A stretch of DNA of 8,720 nt. Source: Spirochaetia bacterium UBA5368 (GTDB lineage Bacteria > Spirochaetota > UBA4802 > UBA5368). Both the position numbers and the translations under genes were made by a program. The notes under the pieces are model-generated. The model made no database searches. It saw only the letters and a program-made list of their open reading frames with translations, and was not told the DNA's origin. Positions 1-5,214 of the stretch are shown piece by piece. Where the stretch lies: the NCBI GenBank assembly GCA_002407865.1, contig DHPI01000054.1, positions 70,012-78,731 of the forward strand, given 5' to 3'. Numbering within the stretch: position 1 is the stretch's first letter; each line of letters starts with the position of its first letter.

Positions 1-102
1 TTATGCCTGCCTGCATATCACATTATTGCAGGGTGTGTATATAGAATTCGTTGGTATTTTGCACAATTTGCGCAATAAAGAGTATTTTATACTAAAAAAG
101 GT

Positions 103-133
103 AAAAAAAAGAGGTATTCATGGCGAATACCTC
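103..133 (-). terminator. Intrinsic terminator of the predicted small RNA
   Basis: On the minus strand GAGGTATTC (133-125) and GAATACCTC (119-111) form a perfect 9-bp stem with a five-base loop GCCAT, followed directly by eight T (110-103). There is no matching A/T arrangement for termination on the plus strand, so it acts leftward. The stop codon of the nearest upstream minus-strand gene is more than 310 bases away, which suits the end of a separate transcript better than that gene's own terminator. Confidence 0.8.
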
Positions 134-197
134 GCGCAAAATTTAGCGGAATATTTGGAAGGAAATTAAAGTGTACCAGGATTTTCCCAGCTCACTG
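103..197 (-). ncRNA. Predicted sigma-54-dependent small RNA (~95 nt)
   Basis: The limits are inferred from a sigma-54 promoter at 208-224, which places the start near 195-199, and an intrinsic terminator ending in the U-tract at 110-103. The RNA can fold as follows. A 5' hairpin pairs 196-193 with 173-170 (AGUG/CACU), then, after an A-A mismatch, 191-185 with 175-181, closing on an AAA loop; three of those inner pairs are G-U. Next comes an AU- and pyrimidine-rich region (169-138) with few stable pairs, containing UUUCCUUCC (165-157), which is complementary to purine-rich Shine-Dalgarno sequences. The 9-bp terminator hairpin ends it. Hairpin, open C/U-rich seed and terminator are the usual layout of a trans-acting bacterial sRNA. 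Sigma-54 control recalls the Vibrio Qrr RNAs as a precedent; I see no sequence similarity to them. The alternative is an attenuated leader of a gene off the left edge. Targets and expression are unknown. Confidence 0.62.
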
Positions 198-207
198 CTA
201 TATATAA

Positions 208-224
208 TGCAACAATCGTGCCAA
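208..224 (-). promoter_or_regulatory. Sigma-54 (RpoN) promoter, full consensus
   Basis: Read on the minus strand the sequence is TTGGCACGATTGTTGCA. It fits the consensus YTGGCACGRNNNTTGCW at every defined position, with the -24 GG at 222-221 and the -12 GC at 210-209 in the required spacing. Eleven fixed and three two-fold positions match; with equal base frequencies roughly 0.0005 such matches are expected on both strands of this window. Transcription would start near 195-199 and run leftward. Sigma-54 promoters need an ATP-hydrolysing enhancer-binding protein bound upstream; none is encoded in the window. Confidence 0.82.
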
Positions 225-399
225 ATTATTTTTTGCGTCATTGGGAGAGGTTTTTTTGCTGATTTATTGAGTATATTACGATTATTGTGGGATTTTCGTC
301 GAATGCCGTATGATTAACGGTCAATTATAAGGAAAAACTACATTAAAAAGGGCGGTGTTCTTGAATTGAGTAAAAATATGTACTTGAGATTGGAAATTG

Positions 400-437
400 T
401 GTACTGAAATCAGAACATGTGTCCTGATTTCAGTACA
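400..437. repeat. 38-bp near-perfect palindrome (two 18-bp half-sites)
   Basis: The half-sites are TGTACTGAAATCAGAACA (400-417) and TGTCCTGATTTCAGTACA (420-437). They are inverted copies with a single mismatch (414/423), separated by TG. A weaker partial copy, TGTACTTGAGAT, begins at 379, 21 bp from the first half-site. The palindrome ends 8 nt after the stop codon of the gene at 446-1189 and is centred about 220 bp upstream of the predicted sigma-54 start. It could be an activator (enhancer) site, a factor-dependent 3' hairpin of that gene (no U-run follows on the minus strand), or abutted transposon ends. The symmetry is certain; the role is inferred. Confidence 0.85.
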
Positions 438-445
438 GTTGGGTA

Positions 446-1189
446 TTATTTGGTGCGATAAAACTCAACTGCTTCGGCGGAAAGTTTTTTTGCTGTTGCA
501 CTTACAAAGGGATCGAAGCTGTCTTTACAATACACGCCGATGGTTATTATCGGCAGCATTCTGACCTGGCCGACATTGATGTACTTTACCTCAAAGGCGA
601 GGTCCGCGCCGTTGACATTGTTGTCCGAAAAGAAAAAGCTCACTCGCTCGAGATTGATATCGGGATCTGTGCCGGATACCCGGAATCCGTTTCTCATTTT
701 CGTGATGTTCGAGGGCTTTTTCAACAGCATCCGAATGTAGGGTATCCCTTCGGAGTTCGGTGACAGTCGGGCGCTTTTTCCATTGACTATCTCTTCTTTC
801 ATCTGCGCGAATTGTGCTACGCTGTAGGTGGTTTCAGGCTTGGGATCGGTGTCAAGCTTATTGTCGTCCACAAACCATGTGTATGCGGAATCCACGGTGC
901 CGTCGGCGTTGGAATCGGTGATGAGCGTAATGGTTCTGTCGCCCGTTTTGAATTTTCCGATCACAATGTTTGTCACCTTGCCGATGGATTGCAATACGAC
1001 GTAGTCTTCGTTAGTTAACGGGATTGGCATTCCAGGGATTTTCTCCTTTGTTACAAGTTCCTGGTGAATGTACATGCCGCGTTCGATGTTCGATTGCAGC
1101 GGTTTTTTGGCGCTGGCTGCGTATCCGTACACAGACAGGGCGATGATTGCGACGTATAGCGTTCCGATGAACAAGCAGTTCTTTTTCAA
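446..1189 (-). CDS. Uncharacterised exported protein with a DxNxDGxxD loop
   Basis: I do not recognise this family. I place the start at the TTG at 1189-1187 because GGGAGG lies about 5 nt before it and translation from there gives a clean Sec signal: Lys-Lys, a hydrophobic core of about residues 5-22, and a possible AxA-type cleavage site near A25-S-A27. The reading frame stays open upstream to an ATG at 1291, but the added residues look non-coding. The mature part (about 220 residues of 247) contains DSNADGTVD at 92-100, which has the spacing of an EF-hand/dockerin-type calcium loop, followed by an aspartate-rich FVDDNKLDTD segment. The rest is mixed alpha/beta-looking with no catalytic motif I can name. 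It lies downstream of the FecR lipoprotein gene, separated by 291 bp with a strong hairpin, so it may have its own promoter. A possible one is TTGAAA (about 1390) with an AT-rich ATATAT about 18 bp downstream on the minus strand. Function unknown; probably periplasmic or surface-exposed. Confidence 0.75.
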   Translation of the reverse strand: MKKNCLFIGTLYVAIIALSVYGYAASAKKPLQSNIERGMYIHQELVTKEKIPGMPIPLTNEDYVVLQSIGKVTNIVIGKFKTGDRTITLITDSNADGTVDSAYTWFVDDNKLDTDPKPETTYSVAQFAQMKEEIVNGKSARLSPNSEGIPYIRMLLKKPSNITKMRNGFRVSGTDPDINLERVSFFFSDNNVNGADLAFEVKYINVGQVRMLPIITIGVYCKDSFDPFVSATAKKLSAEAVEFYRTK

Positions 1190-1416
1190 AACGACCTCCC
1201 ATGTATCAGGAAAATAATGGGGCTGTCCCAAAAGCCGCCTAATCCCGCTTCGACGCATCGCGGTGCCGCGCCGGAGTGGGACTTTTCGCATGCGTGGTTA
1301 TGCGCCGCGCCTGCTGAATGTACGCTCCCCCCCGCGGGGGTGTTCTGAGACGACCTCCATTCATATATCGCCGGGCGGGTTGTTTTTTTCAATAACATTT
1401 TTTCATAAAACGTATA

Positions 1417-1449
1417 CCCCGGCGCCGCCGTCTGCGGTGCGCGCCGGGG
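1417..1449 (-). terminator. GC-rich hairpin after the FecR lipoprotein gene, probable terminator
   Basis: CCCCGGCGC (1417-1425) and GCGCCGGGG (1441-1449) form a perfect 9-bp stem, and further pairing is possible inside. It begins 31 nt after the stop codon of the minus-strand gene ending at 1481. On the minus strand it is followed by TATACGTTTTA, a poor but T-rich tract, so termination may be partial and allow some read-through into the gene at 446-1189. Confidence 0.5.
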
Positions 1450-1480
1450 CGGGGTTCATGCGGTGAAACGATGGCCGGGT

Positions 1481-2563
1481 TTATTCCTGTCCGGTTTCAA
1501 GGTCAAGGGATTTTACGGCTCCCTTCCCGTACACGAACAGCCTGTCGCCTTTTATCTCGATTCTGCCGTTGTTCTGTATGTTTTTTCTCCACAGTACGGG
1601 GCCGTCGGCAGAGGCGCAATAGACGTAATCGCCGGATGCGATAAAAATTTTATCATTCATGCGAACCGGCTGCTGCAGCACCTTGCCTTCCCACAGCACC
1701 TTGCCGTTTTTAATGAAATAAATCTCGTACCGGGTAATAAGCAGCCTGCCGTCGGGCTTCGGCTTCTCTCTTTCAAGCCGCATCATCTGGGCGACCTGTT
1801 GTATCACCTCTTTCGGTTTTTCCTCGATGGTGATTATTTCGGCCGTTTCGTTCTTGAAATCCTCAACCTTGAAGGTCTGCACCTCTTTGCGCGATACAAC
1901 CACATCGCCCTTGACCTGGTCGATTACCTTTACCATTGCCACTTCAAGCCCTTCGCCCGATTGTTTGCTGAGGAGTTCATCGACCTTTTTCCCGGCGTCA
2001 ATGACATCCTTTTCGCTGACGACGACCTTTTCCTTTTCCTCGATCGCGGGGGCTTCCTCGAGCAGCATTTCTGTCTTGTCTTCGAGCTTCGCGACGCGCT
2101 TTATAACCTTGACCTTGCCGTCGAACACCTTGATGCGGGTGGTTTTGTTCGGGTCGGCTTCAACAATAAATTTAGTTCCCCGCACACCGGCAACCGCGGT
2201 TGGCGTTTTGACGAGGAAGCTTTCGGATTTCATCAGCTTTTTCGGTTTGCATAATATTTTTCCGACATCGAGTCCCAGCGACGTGTTTTCGACGGCGCCC
2301 TGGCGCATAAGCTGTGATATTAACACATTCGAATTTTCCTTCACGCGGATAATCGATTCGCCGATCCGGATGTCGCACGATGATTGTACGCCGGTCGTGA
2401 TCCGGTCCTTCTCCTGTATGGCGTCGCCGATCTCAATGTCGGCGTTGTTCTTTTTAACATCGCCGATAAAAAAAGATACTATCGCATATTCTTCGGCAAC
2501 CTTGCCGCACCCCGACCACGTAAAAAACAGGATGCACAGGAACAGCATTCCATATCGTCGCAT
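1481..2563 (-). CDS. FecR-domain lipoprotein with PQQ-like C-terminal repeats
   Basis: The start is the ATG at 2563, preceded by GGAGG with a 6-nt spacer; an upstream in-frame ATG at 2611 lacks such a site. The 360-residue product begins with MRRYG, a hydrophobic core and TWSGC at 15-19, a relaxed lipobox that makes Cys19 the likely lipid-modified residue. Residues about 27-155 are a FecR domain: the GDV/GD.I..kD.I.TG pattern, then the signature TPTAVAGVRGTKF at 120-132 and a V.DGKVKV strand. A charged middle segment (about 155-280, many Lys/Glu) is probably helical or a linker. The last ~80 residues show NGKVLWEGKV, GDYVYCASADGPVLWRKN and KSLDLETGQE, which look like one or two PQQ-type beta-propeller blades. 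In classical FecR the domain senses a TonB-dependent transducer, but lipoproteins of this plan have no sigma-factor partner here and are more likely envelope structural or binding proteins. The only possible -35/-10 upstream (TTGCAT, 18 bp, TATTAA at 2644-2615) is weak. Confidence 0.88.
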   Translation of the reverse strand: MRRYGMLFLCILFFTWSGCGKVAEEYAIVSFFIGDVKKNNADIEIGDAIQEKDRITTGVQSSCDIRIGESIIRVKENSNVLISQLMRQGAVENTSLGLDVGKILCKPKKLMKSESFLVKTPTAVAGVRGTKFIVEADPNKTTRIKVFDGKVKVIKRVAKLEDKTEMLLEEAPAIEEKEKVVVSEKDVIDAGKKVDELLSKQSGEGLEVAMVKVIDQVKGDVVVSRKEVQTFKVEDFKNETAEIITIEEKPKEVIQQVAQMMRLEREKPKPDGRLLITRYEIYFIKNGKVLWEGKVLQQPVRMNDKIFIASGDYVYCASADGPVLWRKNIQNNGRIEIKGDRLFVYGKGAVKSLDLETGQE

Positions 2564-2700
2564 ACATATCCTCCATATTTTTAATGCACACATATATTGC
2601 ATTCCATGCATAGATTAATACTTGATTTTGAAATAAAAATGCAAGCAAATACGGTACATTTTCAATATTTCAACATTAATGCGTAAAGAGGTAACGCAGT

Positions 2701-4014
2701 ATGACACTCGCGTTTGCCGCGCCGGGGGCTGATGATAGTATGCGGGGGATGCTCCTTGGTTCGATAATAGGCGATGCGCTGGGAACACCCGTCGATACGC
2801 TTGGAAAAGGTCATATCAAGGCGGTTTTCCGGACGATTGAAGGATACGTCGATCCGGAGCCTGCACTGAAGAACAAAATGGACCGCTGGAAAAAGCCCGG
2901 ATTATATTCGTCGCTTGCGCAGCTTATGATCGTCATGGCCGCGTGCCTGGCGTACGGAAAGAAAAACGGCATATCCGAATTTGAAAGAGCGCTCGCGGAT
3001 ATGCCGCCCGTCGAGGGATCGGCGCATGCGGTTGTGAGAGGGCCGGGCGCAGCCGAGCGCTATCTGCTGAACTGTGTGCGGGGCCAGAACGCGGACGCCG
3101 TGCGGCATGCGTTTCCGTGCGCGCGGCCTGTTGCCATCATCGCGCCGGCTGTTGCGTTGTGCTCCCGCGGCGCAGAATGGTTTACCGACGCCATGCGCGC
3201 GTCCCTTCTCTTTACGTCGGATATAACCACGGCGGCCGCTGCGGTCATCTGTGCGGGGCTTTTGCGGCGGCTTGGCGGCATGGCGGAGGCGCGCGGAGAT
3301 GTTGATATTGTGCGCGTGGCGCGCGATGTCGCCGACGCTGTGCGCCGCGAGGCGGAGGAGAACCCGCAGTGCGTATTCGAGTGCGCCTCCAATCCCGATG
3401 CGTTTGCGGTTGCGGCCGGCAGATTTGCGGAGATATTCGGCGCGGTGGAATCGGCCGCTGGTTTGGCCGGCGCCGAATCGCTGATATGCGCGCTGGCCGG
3501 CAGGGACATGACGAATAAGGCGGCCCACGCCACGGTGAATCACCCGCTCTATGTGGTTCCGTATGCCGTGTTCATCTGCGCCCGGTTCGGCCATGATCCG
3601 GCTGGCGCGCTTTTTGCAATGGTCAGCGAGGGCGGCGCGGCGGCCGCTTCGGGCTGTGTCGCGGGATCGATACTCGGCGCTGCGTATGGAACCGGGTGGA
3701 TTCCGGATACCCTCCGTGAGAACCTTGTGAACAGGAAAAAACTATCGGCCTGCATCGATAGCCTGATTCAGGGCCGCGCGTCGTTCGATATGGTGCGGGA
3801 TTTTATTGCCTCGGAGGCTCCGCTTACCGCCAAAGAGATGCAGGAGCGGGCCGCGCGGGAAAAACACAATCAGCCGAAAAGGAAAAAAACGCCGTCCGGG
3901 AGTGAGAAGGAGCGCCGGCTCACGCAACACGTTGTAGAGAGCTGGACCAAACTTGACCGCGCGAAATGGAAAAAAGAGCGTAAAAAACTCGACCGGCGGA
4001 ACGACTCGGAGTAA
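2701..4014 (+). CDS. ADP-ribosylglycohydrolase-family protein, probably catalytically dead
   Basis: The N-terminus carries the family opening GSIIGDALGTP (residues 20-30) and the all-helical pattern continues to about residue 340, ending in the family-like GG....SG.VAGSILGAAYG. DraG/ARH enzymes remove ADP-ribose from Arg, Ser or other acceptors with two Mg ions held by acidic residues in the first-helix GDA, a (S/T)DDT motif and the C-terminal GGDTDT. Here GDA is intact (Asp25), but the DDT region reads YSSLAQL (69-75) and the C-terminal motif reads GGAAAASG (311-318), so most metal ligands are gone. The usual S/T-H motif reads FTSDITT. I infer loss of hydrolase activity and perhaps a binding or regulatory role. 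The last ~80 residues form a Lys/Arg-rich tail outside the fold. Start: ATG 2701 has AGAGG 9 nt upstream; ATG 2740 (residue 14), just before the conserved region, is an alternative. It is divergent from the FecR gene and convergent with the thioesterase gene, 22 nt apart, with no clear terminator between. Confidence 0.82.
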   Translation: MTLAFAAPGADDSMRGMLLGSIIGDALGTPVDTLGKGHIKAVFRTIEGYVDPEPALKNKMDRWKKPGLYSSLAQLMIVMAACLAYGKKNGISEFERALADMPPVEGSAHAVVRGPGAAERYLLNCVRGQNADAVRHAFPCARPVAIIAPAVALCSRGAEWFTDAMRASLLFTSDITTAAAAVICAGLLRRLGGMAEARGDVDIVRVARDVADAVRREAEENPQCVFECASNPDAFAVAAGRFAEIFGAVESAAGLAGAESLICALAGRDMTNKAAHATVNHPLYVVPYAVFICARFGHDPAGALFAMVSEGGAAAASGCVAGSILGAAYGTGWIPDTLRENLVNRKKLSACIDSLIQGRASFDMVRDFIASEAPLTAKEMQERAAREKHNQPKRKKTPSGSEKERRLTQHVVESWTKLDRAKWKKERKKLDRRNDSE

Positions 4015-4036
4015 CAAAAGGGGCAATGGGCGTTTG

Positions 4037-5011
4037 CTATTTTTGCAGCGCGGTTATTTGCCCAAGTGTTTCGGGCATTATGTAGCACAGCATTTTTTCC
4101 TTGTAGGTCGGATCGGTAAGCCATCGTCCGCGTGCGTAGACGGTGGGTACGATTGTATCGTCTCTGACGGCGAAGATGCCGCCCTCGCATGTGACGATTT
4201 TCCGCCGGTGTGCGCCTCTGATGTTGGTGCAGAGTCCCGCAGAAAATATCATATCGTTTCTTGTAAGCGCGCGGAGAAAATGCAGGTCGAGGTTGACCGT
4301 GACTCCGCCCTGCCATACGGTGAGAAAGCCGGACCACCCCATAGTTTCGTCGAGAATACTGATGAGCGATCCCGGATGCACGCGGTCATCGGAGATTCTG
4401 TTCATGCATGCGCAATTCATCAGGTCATTGCCGCTTCCATAGCGGCACGCCATATATGTGGCGCCCCTGTCGTCTTCGCGGATGTCGAATATGCGGTGCG
4501 TATTGCCGTCCCTGAAACCGTTTCTGAATATGACGCGTTCCGAGAAGACGGGGATGCGGAAACTGCCTTTCATGGCGACGGGCCTGGTTACCAGGTCGAC
4601 CAGGTAATCGATGTTACCGCGAATCGTGTCCGTATCGCTGTTGGTGATGGTGCATTTCAGATAGGGGTGGCGGCCGCCTTTTTTTGTTATTTCGCCGGAA
4701 CACACGGAATCCCGCACGCACACCTGCAGCGCGACCTCGTCGCCGGTGCCGATTTTTTCACCGCCGAATCTGAATTCAGCCCGCCACGGATACTCTTTAA
4801 TCTGGCCGTTGTACAGATCGGCAAGCTCGACCAGCGATGACATGCCAACACCGCCGTGAGGAATGCCCGGCCACCCTTCGTGTTTGCGCTCGACAACAGC
4901 CGAGGAGGACAGGCCGTGCGGAAGCCGGCAGTAACCGGAAAACAGGTATTGCTCATCGCAGAAATCACAGTTGCTATGGTGTGCGCCTTCTTCGATCATT
5001 GGTTCCCGCAT
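4037..5011 (-). CDS. PaaI-like double-hotdog thioesterase candidate
   Basis: The 324-residue protein contains two hotdog-type signatures. The first half has GWPGIPHGG at 46-54 followed by a helix with Glu62 and Asp65. The second half has HPGSLISILDETMGWSG from residue 212, with Asp221 where PaaI/4HBT enzymes place the catalytic acid, followed by the strand pattern GGVTVNLDLHFLRAL. Such proteins hydrolyse acyl-CoA or related thioesters; here a tandem pair would form one complete dimer-like unit. The N-terminus has Cys15-x2-Cys18, Cys28 and His32, resembling either the CFxCG..N..GL opening of PaaI-type proteins or a small metal site. ATG 5011 is the first possible start after an in-frame stop at 5101-5099, with only a poor ribosome site; ATG at residue 5 is an alternative. 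The gene lies 203 bp downstream of a same-strand metallohydrolase gene, suggesting a loose functional link. Substrate unknown. Confidence 0.72.
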   Translation of the reverse strand: MREPMIEEGAHHSNCDFCDEQYLFSGYCRLPHGLSSSAVVERKHEGWPGIPHGGVGMSSLVELADLYNGQIKEYPWRAEFRFGGEKIGTGDEVALQVCVRDSVCSGEITKKGGRHPYLKCTITNSDTDTIRGNIDYLVDLVTRPVAMKGSFRIPVFSERVIFRNGFRDGNTHRIFDIREDDRGATYMACRYGSGNDLMNCACMNRISDDRVHPGSLISILDETMGWSGFLTVWQGGVTVNLDLHFLRALTRNDMIFSAGLCTNIRGAHRRKIVTCEGGIFAVRDDTIVPTVYARGRWLTDPTYKEKMLCYIMPETLGQITALQK

Positions 5012-5214
5012 GATGTACCCGGACCGCCGTACGCACCTCGTCGAGCCCTTCCGGGCCGGCGGGAATGCGGGGCTTTTTCCGGAAAAGAGAAAATAACTTC
5101 ACCTGTATGCCATGTCGCAGCATTTACTTTTTTAAATCAATTATCTTTTATTCCGGATCTGGTAAAACTTCAGGGTGCGGCGCACGATATGAGTTTTTTC
5201 GTGTCGTCTCATGG

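Larger units (their letters stand above)
1..445. other. AT-rich intergenic region holding a predicted small-RNA gene
   Basis: This stretch is visibly more AT-rich than the coding DNA to its right and has no ORF with convincing coding character. Going leftward on the minus strand it holds a 38-bp palindrome (400-437), two short A-tracts (251-257 and 229-234), a sigma-54 promoter (208-224) and an intrinsic terminator (133-103). Bases 1-102 hold only minor dyads: CCTGCA/TGCAGG at 10-15 and 27-32, and AGTAT/ATACT at 81-85 and 89-93. I find no gene start between 102 and 1 on the minus strand, so the terminated transcript is not obviously the leader of a gene inside the window. A leader for a gene beyond the left edge cannot be excluded. 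Confidence 0.7.

Noticed and set aside
120..146. Micro-ORF of 8 codons on the plus strand with AGAGG just upstream
   Set aside because: The ATG lies in the loop of the terminator hairpin and the frame stops at once; most likely a by-product of the hairpin sequence.
103..445. CRISPR array or tandem repeat array in the left intergenic region
   Set aside because: Only one palindrome and a partial copy are present; there is no regular repeat-spacer pattern.
1191..1358. 9-bp direct repeats ACGACCTCC at 1191-1199 and 1350-1358, resembling a target-site duplication
   Set aside because: The intervening segment has no matching terminal inverted repeats, and the motif contains a ribosome-binding sequence, which can recur by itself.
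1463..2254. Plus-strand 263-codon frame opposite the FecR lipoprotein
   Set aside because: Phe/Leu/Asp-rich shadow of a Lys/Glu-rich gene; the lipoprotein has a good ribosome site, signal peptide and FecR signature.
2902..3594. Minus-strand 230-codon frame opposite the ADP-ribosylglycohydrolase-like gene
   Set aside because: Arg/His-rich composition without any domain, and the plus strand carries recognisable family motifs.
4015..4036. Possible terminator between the convergent genes at 4014 and 4037
   Set aside because: Only a weak GCAA/TTGC pairing is possible and the T-run lies inside the opposite gene; not convincing.
3953..4840. Plus-strand 295-codon frame opposite the thioesterase gene
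   Set aside because: The minus strand encodes clear hotdog motifs; the plus frame has no ribosome site or recognisable domain.
5075..5086. Palindrome TTTTCCGGAAAA upstream of the thioesterase gene
   Set aside because: Short, without a loop or U-tract, and of a kind common by chance; no operator family recognised.
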